Source of the DNA: a virus
Virus record (IMG/VR): IMGVR_UViG_3300030106_004662
Coordinates: 37,674-59,605 of that record
Strand: one strand, 5' to 3'
DNA: 21,932 bases
Part shown: one piece after another, positions 1-5,375 of the stretch
How positions within the stretch are numbered: position 1 is the first letter of the stretch
How the letters are laid out: each line of letters opens with the position of its first letter
Program-made: the position numbers and the translations under genes
The notes under the pieces: model-generated
Seen by the model: the letters and a program-made list of their open reading frames with translations, nothing else
What the model was told of the DNA's origin: nothing
Database searches by the model: none

Positions 1-2
1 AT

Positions 3-419
3 ATAGAACAAAAAGAAAAATTTGACCGAGTCGATGACTCGGTATGTGCAGTGCGTTCCGCACTACAAGAAGGTATTCTGCCTGGGGGTGGATTAGCTCT
101 ATGGAGATTAACTCCTGAAATAAAAGAAGAGTATGAGTGTATAGACGAAGAGGTTGCTGATAAAATATTAAACACAGCTCTACAAGCTCCATTAACTCAA
201 ATATTAAAAAACGCTGGCCGAACTCCAGAAGAAATAATGATTAAGGATCTAATAGATGATACCAATGGTTTTGATGTAAAGAACGGAAAGTATGGAGACA
301 TGTTTAAAATGGGAGTTATTGATCCACTCAAAGTAACAAAGAATGCATTGATAAACGCAACCAGTGTGGCGACTACAATATTATCAACTAATGCAATTGT
401 TACACATGGAAGGGCTTAG
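3..419 (+). CDS. groEL: Chaperonin GroEL, C-terminal part (5' end outside window)
   Basis: The reading frame is open to the left edge, so only the last 138 residues of a 60 kDa chaperonin are visible. They cover the end of the apical/intermediate region and the C-terminal equatorial domain, which binds ATP. Motifs seen: RVDDS near residues 9-13, whose second Asp matches the ATPase-active Asp398 of E. coli GroEL; the nucleotide-contacting GGG at residues 28-30; and GVIDPLKV, whose Asp matches Asp495. The protein stops at THGRA without the Gly-Gly-Met tail common in bacterial GroEL. An ATP-driven folding cage acting with the GroES encoded 105 bp downstream is the expected role. A phage rather than host origin is inferred from the surrounding virion genes. 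Identity is near certain; completeness of the upstream part cannot be judged. Confidence 0.96.
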   Translation: MEQKEKFDRVDDSVCAVRSALQEGILPGGGLALWRLTPEIKEEYECIDEEVADKILNTALQAPLTQILKNAGRTPEEIMIKDLIDDTNGFDVKNGKYGDMFKMGVIDPLKVTKNALINATSVATTILSTNAIVTHGRA

Positions 420-564
420 TATTATAGTTGTAATATGTTTAGGAGTAGGAATAGTAGTTGGCATGTATGTATCATCACAAATAGACAACAATTCAGAATT
501 AAAAAAAAATTTAAATAAATTCGATGAAACCCATAGGAAAATATCTGGTAATAAAAAAGATTAA
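406..564 (+). CDS. Small single-span membrane protein between groEL and groES
   Basis: Predicted 52-residue protein starting at the ATG that overlaps the groEL stop by 14 bases. A longer frame exists upstream, but it lies inside groEL coding sequence, so the later ATG is preferred. Residues 4-24 form a hydrophobic, Gly/Val/Ile-rich stretch that reads as one transmembrane helix; residues 25-52 are charged and probably lie in the cytoplasm. The 3' end overlaps groES by 41 bases, so the three genes look translationally coupled. I do not recognise a family. It could be an accessory membrane peptide or a spurious frame; the clean hydrophobic-then-charged pattern and its position filling the gap favour a real gene. 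Confidence 0.6.
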   Translation: MEGLSIIVVICLGVGIVVGMYVSSQIDNNSELKKNLNKFDETHRKISGNKKD

Positions 565-781
565 AGAAGAACTCAAAACATCATCTGGATTATTACTGTC
601 AAATGAAGACGCAAACAATTTTAGATATAAAAAAGGAGAGGTTATTGAGCCTGGAACAGATATAAATGTAATAAATAAAGGGGACTTAATATATTACGAT
701 AAAGCAGCTGGACACGAAATGTTTATCAAGGATAAAGTATATACTGTTATTCTTGAGAGAGATGTCGTTGTTGTTTTATAA
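524..781 (+). CDS. groES: Co-chaperonin GroES
   Basis: An 85-residue protein with the GroES/Cpn10 layout. It begins MKPIGKYLVIKK, like the first beta strand of GroES. The mobile loop that docks into GroEL is visible as TSSGLLL (about residues 19-25). Then come KGEVIEPG, KGDLIYYD and a closing hydrophobic strand ending VVVVL. It is slightly shorter than the usual 95-97 residues, mainly in the roof region. It should cap the GroEL ring whose gene lies just upstream, in the order groEL-membrane peptide-groES, the reverse of the usual bacterial groES-groEL order. Its 3' end overlaps the convergent minus-strand gene by 35 bases. Phage T4 gp31 is the classical precedent for a phage-encoded GroES analogue needed for capsid protein folding; a similar job is inferred here. 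Confidence 0.93.
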   Translation: MKPIGKYLVIKKIKEELKTSSGLLLSNEDANNFRYKKGEVIEPGTDINVINKGDLIYYDKAAGHEMFIKDKVYTVILERDVVVVL

Positions 782-1220
782 ACTTATTTAATTCTATAAT
801 CATATTTCTGTAAACCTTATCCATGTAGGTAGCGTCATGTCTAAAAAGCGGATTCGAGCTCGGAGACTCTGCGATCTCCTCGCCATTTAACTTCTTATAT
901 AAAGTGTTTACCAATCTTTTACCTTTATAAGATAATTCATATAATGTAGCTTCGTTGCCTTGTCGCTTACGCCAAACATGAATATATCCTTGTTTTAATA
1001 ATCTATAAAACCTGGGTTCGTCCCAAGACATACACTGTTCAAACTCTTTGAATTTAGTTTTGTTAAAGATATGTTCGCTATAAAGGAAAAATAGCATATC
1101 TATATCTGGAGTTCCGATTTTGTATTTGGCTTTAGCCCAATACCTTATCACCCTCCAATACTTCATATAATCGTTTGAGGGTTGAACTCGATCGTAGTTC
1201 TTTCTTATTATATTTGACAT
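747..1220 (-). CDS. Winged-helix (MarR-like) DNA-binding protein, putative regulator
   Basis: A 157-residue protein on the minus strand, the only leftward gene in the window. Residues about 35-115 read as a winged helix: a helical IDMLFFLYSEHIF segment, a recognition-like helix around DEPRFYRLLKQGYI, then a two-strand wing with WRKRQGNEATLYELS, followed by a long helix beginning KGKRLVNTLYKK. The pattern is MarR/PadR-like, but the family is not certain. The C-terminal 25 residues look helical and may dimerise. The start codon sits between two opposed promoter cores, so the protein is well placed to control itself and the rightward gene block. Its 3' end overlaps groES tail to tail. Regulation is inferred; the gene itself looks solid. 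Confidence 0.8.
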   Translation of the reverse strand: MSNIIRKNYDRVQPSNDYMKYWRVIRYWAKAKYKIGTPDIDMLFFLYSEHIFNKTKFKEFEQCMSWDEPRFYRLLKQGYIHVWRKRQGNEATLYELSYKGKRLVNTLYKKLNGEEIAESPSSNPLFRHDATYMDKVYRNMIIELNKFIKQQRHLSQE

Positions 1221-1241
1221 TAAATTTAATTTGTATCTTTG
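1213..1241 (+). promoter_or_regulatory. Rightward Bacteroidota-type promoter for the small basic gene island
   Basis: A -33-like TTTG at 1213-1216 and a -7 box TATCTTTG at 1234-1241, separated by 17 bases, match the Bacteroidota primary sigma factor consensus. The predicted transcript start near 1245 leaves a leader of about 29 bases before the ATG at 1274. It is the best-formed promoter in the window, being the only one with both boxes at good spacing. The -33 box runs into the start codon of the minus-strand regulator. Confidence 0.75.
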
Positions 1242-1251
1242 TAATCACAAA
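1238..1251. promoter_or_regulatory. Candidate operator: 14-bp dyad between opposed promoter cores
   Basis: TTTGTaatcACAAA is a perfect 5-bp inverted repeat with a 4-base centre. Its two arms contain the TTTG ends of the two facing -7 boxes. A dimeric winged-helix protein bound here would cover both promoters. The dyad is short, and part of it (TTTGTAATCA) recurs at the promoter near 5301, so an operator role is only an inference. Confidence 0.35.
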
Positions 1252-1255
1252 ACTA
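1248..1255 (-). promoter_or_regulatory. Candidate leftward promoter core for the regulator gene
   Basis: On the minus strand this reads TAGTTTTG, fitting TAnnTTTG, and would start transcription near 1244, about 24 bases before the regulator start codon at 1220. No convincing -33 box was found. The core faces the rightward promoter, so the two predicted start sites nearly coincide. In AT-rich DNA a single core of this kind can arise by chance. Confidence 0.4.
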
Positions 1256-1273
1256 CTAAAAAATATATTTACT

Positions 1274-1627
1274 ATGCCTACAGTTACAGTTAATGGAAAG
1301 AAAAAAGTTTTTCCTTACAATGCAGTTGGAAAAGCTCAAGCTGACTTTTATGCAAGAATGCATGGGGGTAAAAAGAAGAATAATCCTGGGCCTAAAAGTG
1401 AAGTAAAGTCTTCTAAAAATAAAAGCAAATTAGAGAAAGAGATAGAGAAAAACAAAAAAGATAAAAAAGATACAAGGCTTGCTGATCAAATATATACAAA
1501 ATCAAAAGTAGACGCGAGTCTTAAAAAAGAAGGATACCACACAGCTAAAGGTATTAGAGGAACGAAAAAATCACAGTATCATGAGACAGGCATGGGTAAC
1601 ATGTCGGGAACAGCAATGTTCAGTTAA
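1274..1627 (+). CDS. Small basic protein, paralogue of the 2827 protein
   Basis: A 117-residue Lys-rich protein. The ATG at 1274 is chosen because it follows the promoter by a normal leader, and because the protein then begins MPTVTVNGK, matching the start of the 56-residue protein at 2827. The shared part (residues 1-46) has the pattern MPTV, FPYNA(V/I)GKAQA and GGKKK(N/D)NPG. The rest (about 47-117) is a charged Lys/Glu linker ending in a Gly/Ser-rich tail (residues 90-117), which the short paralogue lacks. No catalytic motif is visible and I do not know the function. It is the first gene of the rightward unit of small basic proteins. Confidence 0.8.
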   Translation: MPTVTVNGKKKVFPYNAVGKAQADFYARMHGGKKKNNPGPKSEVKSSKNKSKLEKEIEKNKKDKKDTRLADQIYTKSKVDASLKKEGYHTAKGIRGTKKSQYHETGMGNMSGTAMFS

Positions 1628-1644
1628 TATTAAAAAATTATAAA

Positions 1645-2034
1645 ATGAAAACAGTAGCCCTTAGAAAAAAAGCAAAGCTTAGTAAAGAGAGAAAAAGACT
1701 TAACAAGTTAGTTAAGAAAAGAAAAAAAACTACAGAAAAAATATCTAAACTTCAGAAAAAGAAAAAAACTAAAAAAACTAAATTAGGTAAAAAGCTTGTA
1801 GAAATTCGTGAAAACTTAGCAAAGAAAAAGAACACGAGAATACAGAAAAAAATTAATAAAAACCCTGAAGCAATAAAAGATAGAGAAAGGGGAAAAATGA
1901 TAGAAAGTTCAGGAAATCTTGTTAATAAGATTACAACAGGTGGTCCAAAAAAACCTATGCGTCCAGGACCTACAAAAGAAAGGGCGAAGAAAAGAACGGG
2001 TAGAGCTATTTCTACCCTGGGTAAAAAACTTTAA
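1645..2034 (+). CDS. Very Lys-rich protein (129 aa)
   Basis: By my count about 38 Lys and 12 Arg in 129 residues, with few acidic residues, so the protein should be strongly positively charged. Residues about 10-75 look like a basic helix or coiled coil; the C-terminal 40 residues contain a Pro/Gly-rich patch (GGPKKPMRPGP) and end LGKKL. Such proteins bind nucleic acid non-specifically. A role in condensing the phage genome or as an internal head protein is possible but only inferred. It follows the 1274 gene by 17 bases and precedes the 2038 gene by 3 bases, so it is surely in the same operon. No homologous family recognised. Confidence 0.72.
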   Translation: MKTVALRKKAKLSKERKRLNKLVKKRKKTTEKISKLQKKKKTKKTKLGKKLVEIRENLAKKKNTRIQKKINKNPEAIKDRERGKMIESSGNLVNKITTGGPKKPMRPGPTKERAKKRTGRAISTLGKKL

Positions 2035-2037
2035 GAC

Positions 2038-2727
2038 ATGTCAGATAGAAAAGTAAAAAAAAGTAGAAAGACTACACCTAAAAAGTCTACTAAAAAGGTA
2101 GTAATAAAGGACACGCAAAAAAGAGCTGTTAAAGAATCTTTTACTTCAAAACGAGGCCACTCTATTCGTTATGGAAAAGACACAGACTCTGTTGCCGCAA
2201 GAAGGGCTTCTATTAAAAAGCAAAAAGCTGACAGAATACAAAAAGAAAAAGCAGAAAAGGCTAAACTAAAAAAAGAGAAGAGAGATAAGAAAGCTAAAGA
2301 AAGAAAAGAAAAAAGAGATAAAAGGGCTGTTGAAAGAGAAAAAAGAACTCAAGAAAGAATTAAAAAGACAACAGAGAGAAAGCTTAAGAGAGAAGCTAAG
2401 AAAGTAGAGAAGACACAAAAAAAGGCCACTAAAACTAAAGGAACTGATAAAGGTTCTAAGAATCAATCTAAAGCTAAAGAACAGTTTGATAAAAGTGTAG
2501 CAAAAAAAGTCGATAGAGAGGCAAAAGCGGCAGAAAAATCTAAAGCAGCAAAGAAAAGGTTAGAGGAAAGAAAGAAAAAAAATGAAGCTACTTTAAAAAG
2601 AAAGTTAGAGTCTAATGAAAAAAGAAAAGAAAAAAGTATTAGCAGAAGTAAAAGACAAAGAACTCGTAGGTACAGCAGAGCCCGTAAAGACTCTTTTGCA
2701 AAAAGATTCAGCGGAAGATTCAATTAG
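2038..2727 (+). CDS. Highly basic Lys/Arg/Glu-rich coiled-coil protein (229 aa)
   Basis: A 229-residue protein dominated by Lys, Arg, Glu and Ala. Residues 1-60 are basic with Ser/Thr; residues about 60-200 form an almost unbroken charged helix with alternating K/E runs (for example REKRTQERIKKTTERK); the last 30 residues are Arg/Ser-rich (SRSKRQRTRRYSRARKDS). Histone-like or scaffold-like behaviour would fit the composition, but no domain is recognised. The A-rich sequence also opens frames on both strands that are compositional shadows. A different frame beginning at 2615 overlaps the final 113 bases and may be a separate gene. The coding call is supported by tight spacing to the previous stop (2034) and by its length. 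Confidence 0.7.
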   Translation: MSDRKVKKSRKTTPKKSTKKVVIKDTQKRAVKESFTSKRGHSIRYGKDTDSVAARRASIKKQKADRIQKEKAEKAKLKKEKRDKKAKERKEKRDKRAVEREKRTQERIKKTTERKLKREAKKVEKTQKKATKTKGTDKGSKNQSKAKEQFDKSVAKKVDREAKAAEKSKAAKKRLEERKKKNEATLKRKLESNEKRKEKSISRSKRQRTRRYSRARKDSFAKRFSGRFN

Positions 2728-2803
2728 ACATAGTAAGTATTATTATGATTATACCAGAAACTTGTCTTACGAGCAAGCTAAAGAGTTTGAAAAAAATAAT
2801 TAG
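2615..2803 (+). CDS. Possible small acidic-tailed protein overlapping the 2038 gene
   Basis: A 62-residue frame whose first 37 codons lie inside the 3' end of the previous gene. The part beyond that gene encodes a Tyr-rich tail (SKYYYDYTRNLSYEQAKEFE) that looks like ordinary protein rather than noise, and it fills the gap up to the promoter at 2804. No ATG occurs after 2615, so this is the only obvious start. The overlap is unusually long for this otherwise neatly tiled genome. Alternatives are a +1 frameshift product extending the 2038 protein, a non-ATG start nearer the tail, or a non-coding frame. Confidence 0.5.
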   Translation: MKKEKKKVLAEVKDKELVGTAEPVKTLLQKDSAEDSIRHSKYYYDYTRNLSYEQAKEFEKNN

Positions 2804-2811
2804 TATATTTG
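2804..2811 (+). promoter_or_regulatory. Bacteroidota-type promoter core
   Basis: TATATTTG fits TAnnTTTG and would start transcription about 12 bases before the ATG at 2827. The core begins immediately after the stop of the 2615 frame. No TTG at the usual -33 distance was found. Confidence 0.5.
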
Positions 2812-2826
2812 TAAAAAATTAAAATT

Positions 2827-2997
2827 ATGCCAACAGTAAGTTACAAGTGCGGAGATACGGGTAAGATGAAAAAGAAAACTTTCCCATACAATGCAATAGG
2901 AAAAGCACAAGCTGCTGAGTTTGCAAAAACTATGGGCGGCAAGAAAAAAGATAATCCGGGATACGGAATGGAAAAAAAAATGAAGTCTAACTATTAA
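2827..2997 (+). CDS. Small basic protein, short paralogue of the 1274 protein
   Basis: A 56-residue protein. It starts MPTVSYKCGDTGKMKKK, continues FPYNAIGKAQAAEFAK, and has MGGKKKDNPG, so it is nearly all the shared module of the 1274 protein, with an eight-residue Cys-containing insertion near the start (CGDTGK, residues 8-13). It ends shortly after that module. It lies directly behind its own promoter core. The pair looks like an old tandem duplication in which one copy gained a long charged tail. No enzymatic motif is visible; function unknown. Confidence 0.78.
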   Translation: MPTVSYKCGDTGKMKKKTFPYNAIGKAQAAEFAKTMGGKKKDNPGYGMEKKMKSNY

Positions 2998-3007
2998 AAT
3001 AAAAAAA

Positions 3008-3214
3008 ATGAAACAAGGTTATAACGACAGACTTGATGAGTCTATAGGTGGAAAACACAAAGGTAAACACTCTCAGTCTATGAAAGATCGTAGAGATGAG
3101 TCAAAAGGAATGGCTAAAAAGATGACAGGTCATGCTTACTCTGGAGACCACAATATGGATAAGCACTATCCTAAAAGTGTAAAAGGAAAGATCGGTTCTT
3201 TAATTAGAAAGTAA
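3008..3214 (+). CDS. Small basic protein with DRLDES / DRRDESKGM repeat
   Basis: A 68-residue protein rich in Lys, His, Gly and Ser. It contains two related motifs, NDRLDESIGG (residues 6-15) and KDRRDESKGM (26-35), suggesting an internal duplication of about 20 residues. Several His residues (HKGKHS, GHAYSGDHNMDKHY) could bind metal but are not in a recognised arrangement. The stop overlaps the next start as TAATG, so translation is probably coupled. Similar DRLDES-type small proteins are, from memory, frequent in marine phage sequences, without known function. Confidence 0.75.
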   Translation: MKQGYNDRLDESIGGKHKGKHSQSMKDRRDESKGMAKKMTGHAYSGDHNMDKHYPKSVKGKIGSLIRK

Positions 3215-3420
3215 TGGCTAAAAAAGGAAGAACTAAAAAAGACTTTCCAGAAATTAAAAAAGAAGACCAAGGTAAATTTACATCTTGGGCAAAAAAGAAC
3301 GGATTCGAAGACGCGTGTAGCGCTGCCGATGCAGTTATGAAGAGGAAAGATAAGTACTCTACAAAAGTTGTAAAGATGGCTAACTACGCAAAAAACTTCG
3401 GGTGCAGAATGAAAAAATAA
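3214..3420 (+). CDS. Small basic protein, KGRTKKDFP type
   Basis: A 68-residue protein that begins MAKKGRTKKDFPEIKKED and continues with an apparently helical domain: FTSWAKKNGFEDACSAAD, then VMKRKDKYSTKVVKMANYAK and a basic GCRMKK end. The amphipathic pattern (W, F, V, Y, F spaced along helices) indicates a folded domain rather than a simple basic tail. Two Cys residues are present. It shares the MAK(K/R)GRTKK start with the protein at 5903, but the domains after it differ. The start overlaps the previous stop by one base. No function can be assigned. Confidence 0.78.
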   Translation: MAKKGRTKKDFPEIKKEDQGKFTSWAKKNGFEDACSAADAVMKRKDKYSTKVVKMANYAKNFGCRMKK

Positions 3421-3426
3421 ATTATT

Positions 3427-3567
3427 ATGGGAAAATTATTAGTATGGTTAGGTAATGAAATATCAAGCCTAACATGTAAATTAAAATGCAAATGGAACTG
3501 GCTATTAGACAAGATTACTTTTAATGTTACTTCTTGTCCACAAAACATTTGCACTTGTAAAAAATAA
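3427..3567 (+). CDS. Cys-rich 46-residue protein
   Basis: A short gene filling the gap between 3420 and 3574, with ATG and TAA in good positions. The product has five Cys in 46 residues: a CxxxC pair (17 and 21) and a second group, C37, C42 and C44, as CPQNICTC. Trp and Leu residues give a partly hydrophobic N-terminal half (LLVWLGNEIS). The arrangement could bind zinc or form disulfides; it resembles no motif I can name. Its compositional contrast with the Lys-rich neighbours argues against a random frame. It is too short for strong coding statistics. Confidence 0.6.
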   Translation: MGKLLVWLGNEISSLTCKLKCKWNWLLDKITFNVTSCPQNICTCKK

Positions 3568-3573
3568 AATCAA

Positions 3574-3789
3574 ATGAGAAGAACAAAGATTAGTGATTTG
3601 CCTGCTCGTTTAAAATCCAGAAGCGCTGGAATATCAAGATCCAGAGGATTAGGAGATACGGTAGAAAAATTTACTAAAGCTACAGGAATAAAAAAAGTAG
3701 TTGATTATGTTGCTGAAAAAACAAATAAAGACTGCGGATGCAATAAAAGAAGAGACACTCTTAATAGAATGTTTCCTTATGACAAATAA
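3574..3789 (+). CDS. Small basic protein with CGCNKRRDTLN motif
   Basis: A 71-residue protein. The first 25 residues are Arg/Ser-rich; then comes GLGDTVEKFTKATGIKKVVD (26-45), a probable helix, and a C-terminal DCGCNKRRDTLNRMFPYDK with two Cys separated by one residue. From memory, the combination of a GLGD...TGI...KV segment and a C-terminal CGC motif recurs in Bacteroidota phage proteins of unknown function. It sits 11 bases before the first surface-protein gene, so it may be a minor virion or assembly factor. No biochemical role is assigned. Confidence 0.78.
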   Translation: MRRTKISDLPARLKSRSAGISRSRGLGDTVEKFTKATGIKKVVDYVAEKTNKDCGCNKRRDTLNRMFPYDK

Positions 3790-3800
3790 AAAATAAAAAA

Positions 3801-4289
3801 ATGGCATATCAAAAATTACAAGTAGGATCAGGATTAAAGGTTGCACCAAGCGCAACGGTTATGATACCTGACCCTTCAAGCAAGGTTTTATCAGGAACCA
3901 CAACTGCTACCACAGCAGATAAATTGGTAGTTGGTACAGCTACTTTTCTTTCGGATGGAATCCAAATAAACGCAATTGTATACAACACAACAGACAATAC
4001 AGCTGCTTATGTTACAGCTATAGATAGTGACACTACTTTAAGTTTGTCGGTAGACATCATGGCAAACGCTGAAAACTTTGTAATTTACAATCGTCCTACA
4101 AATGGATGTATATTATATGTGGGTACAGCTGGAGATCTTACAGTACAAATGGCTACTGATAAAGATGTTCCACCAGCTACTGTTACTGAAGTTACATTTA
4201 AAAACGTAGCTAACGCTTCTTTTCTACCAACACAAGTGGTTCGTGTAGATAATTCTTCAGTGGCTACTAACATAATAGCACTTTGGTAA
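3801..4289 (+). CDS. Virion surface/decoration-like protein with the shared beta module
   Basis: A 162-residue protein, rich in Thr, Ala, Val and Asn, with the alternating pattern of an all-beta structural protein. Residues 31-96 hold a module also seen in the 20599, 21444 and capsid proteins: a Thr-rich start, a GIQINAIVYNTT segment, then VTAIDSDTTLSLS and a closing FVIY. Residues 101-162 (GCILYVGTAGDLTVQM... FLPTQVVRV) form a second beta domain of the kind found in phage spike-base or decoration proteins. No signal peptide or membrane segment. The start follows the previous stop by 11 bases, with an A-rich leader. The role in the virion is an inference from composition, shared module and neighbours. 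Confidence 0.75.
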   Translation: MAYQKLQVGSGLKVAPSATVMIPDPSSKVLSGTTTATTADKLVVGTATFLSDGIQINAIVYNTTDNTAAYVTAIDSDTTLSLSVDIMANAENFVIYNRPTNGCILYVGTAGDLTVQMATDKDVPPATVTEVTFKNVANASFLPTQVVRVDNSSVATNIIALW

Positions 4290-4290
4290 G

Positions 4291-5058
4291 ATGCCTACAG
4301 GAATTGGAGCTGGCATAGCGGGGTTAGTTTTTAAAAACAAAGTGGGTTCTTCCACACCACCACCATCTTTTGAAAATCTTTATTCAGTAATGTTTAATGG
4401 AGTAGACCAATCTCTTAGACTATTAAACACAGCTCCTCTATTAGGAACCGGAGGAACAGGAGATTGGAGTGTTTCTTTTTGGATAAAACCAGCTTCAATT
4501 ACATCTGGAAATCAAAGACTATGGGCGTTTGGAGCGGGCGGAACTCAACAAACACAAATGTTTATACAATCTTCTGGAAATCTACAGTTTAGCGGACCTT
4601 GGTCTGACGGGTTTTCATCACCTGGTAATGGATTAGTAGCGGGACAATGGGCTCATATTGTTTATAGAGTAAATAGAGCTTCATCAAGTTTGAATGTTGG
4701 ATATGTAACAAACGGGGTAAATATTAATAATAAAAATCAAAGTATTTCTACAACCTTTGATGATACTGGCCATACTTATTTTGGAAGAAATGTAGGTAGC
4801 TTTGGATTTAGGGGGCACATGGATGAATTTGCAATCTATAACAAATATTTAAGCAACGCTGAAGTTACAGAAATATATAACTCCGGAGCACCAAACGATC
4901 TTTCAACTCTATCTACATCCGCTAATTTACAACATTGGTGGAGAATGGGAGACCCTTTAGGTCAGCCTTCATACCCTACTATTGCGGACACTGTTGGATC
5001 TCTTGATGTGAATATGGTTAACCAAGCAGACACAGATATTACTACAGACGTCCCATAA
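4291..5058 (+). CDS. LamG / concanavalin A-like carbohydrate-binding virion protein
   Basis: A 255-residue protein. After a Gly-rich N-terminus (1-27), residues about 30-200 carry the hallmarks of the LamG-like jellyroll (Laminin_G_3 type): YSVMFNGVDQSLRL, WSVSFWIKP, GQWAHIVYRVNR, a strand containing TYFGRN, and GHMDEFAIYNKYLSNAEVTE before YNSGAP. The last 50 residues include LQHWWRMGDP and TIADTVGSLDVNMVN, typical of the end of such proteins. These folds bind sugars, so this is probably a fibre- or capsid-surface lectin contacting host glycans. It begins 1 base after the 3801 gene ends and its TAA overlaps the next ATG. Fold assignment is strong; the ligand is unknown. Confidence 0.85.
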   Translation: MPTGIGAGIAGLVFKNKVGSSTPPPSFENLYSVMFNGVDQSLRLLNTAPLLGTGGTGDWSVSFWIKPASITSGNQRLWAFGAGGTQQTQMFIQSSGNLQFSGPWSDGFSSPGNGLVAGQWAHIVYRVNRASSSLNVGYVTNGVNINNKNQSISTTFDDTGHTYFGRNVGSFGFRGHMDEFAIYNKYLSNAEVTEIYNSGAPNDLSTLSTSANLQHWWRMGDPLGQPSYPTIADTVGSLDVNMVNQADTDITTDVP

Positions 5059-5285
5059 TGTTATTTTCTATATTAGACATATCACTTTTAAATGATGTAA
5101 ACTACAATGAGGTTACAGAAGACTCTGATTTAACAGTTAGAAAAAATGTCGACCAAACGCTTTTTATCATAGGATTTCCAGCAAATAAAATACCTTCAAT
5201 AGCAGAGGGAGAGGTTCATTATACTAATCAAGAATTACTGGATCTTACCATCAACCCTGTAAATGGTTGGGTACAAGAAGAATAA
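5058..5285 (+). CDS. Small acidic protein following the LamG gene
   Basis: A 75-residue protein whose start overlaps the LamG stop as TAATG. It is acidic, with a likely beta pattern (DLTVRKNVDQTLFIIGFP) and a C-terminal segment with GEVHYTNQELLDL. The first residues are mildly hydrophobic but do not look like a signal peptide. Close coupling suggests it assembles with or helps fold the LamG protein, as small fibre-assembly partners do elsewhere, but there is no sequence motif to prove it. A promoter core follows 12 bases after its stop, so it is the last gene of this unit. Confidence 0.68.
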   Translation: MLFSILDISLLNDVNYNEVTEDSDLTVRKNVDQTLFIIGFPANKIPSIAEGEVHYTNQELLDLTINPVNGWVQEE

Positions 5286-5296
5286 AATATTTATAT

Positions 5297-5304
5297 TATC
5301 TTTG
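5297..5304 (+). promoter_or_regulatory. Bacteroidota-type promoter core before the lysis region
   Basis: TATCTTTG, followed by TAATCA, gives a 14-base string identical to the one at 1234-1247. The predicted start near 5308 lies almost on the ATG at 5310 and 68 bases before the holin-like gene at 5376. There is no TTG at the proper -33 distance; the nearest is at 5267-5269. Confidence 0.6.
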
Positions 5305-5309
5305 TAATC

Positions 5310-5372
5310 ATGAATTGGACAGTTACTACAACATGGGGCCAGCACCCTTATAAATATATAATAAAAAAATAA
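5310..5372 (+). CDS. Possible 20-residue leader peptide before the lysis genes
   Basis: An ATG 5 bases after the promoter core opens a 20-codon frame (MNWTVTTTWGQHP...) that ends 3 bases before the next gene. If the promoter works as predicted, the message would be essentially leaderless. It could be a regulatory leader peptide, a tiny protein or a chance frame in 63 bases. Support is only positional: promoter in front, tight spacing behind and two Trp residues. Confidence 0.3.
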   Translation: MNWTVTTTWGQHPYKYIIKK

Positions 5373-5375
5373 ACT

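Noticed and set aside
780-800. A terminator between the convergent groES and regulator genes
   Set aside because: No GC-rich hairpin followed by T residues is present; the two genes overlap by 35 bases.
858-885. A hairpin-like GAGACTCTGCGATCTCCTC segment
   Set aside because: It lies within regulator coding sequence and has no T run; the pairing is imperfect and coding constraint explains it.
1175-1273. Upstream extension of the 1274 gene
   Set aside because: It overlaps the regulator start and the promoter, and the 2827 paralogue begins at the equivalent of ATG 1274.
2560-2640. A -1 programmed frameshift joining the 2038 and 2615 frames
   Set aside because: The frames are related by +1, not -1, and no X-XXY-YYZ heptamer with a downstream structure was found; a separate start is simpler.
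2266-2723. Long minus-strand frames rich in Phe, Leu and Ser opposite the 2038 gene
   Set aside because: They are the complement of AAA/AGA-rich coding DNA, which reads as TTT/TCT; there is no start context and the strand is opposite to all neighbours.
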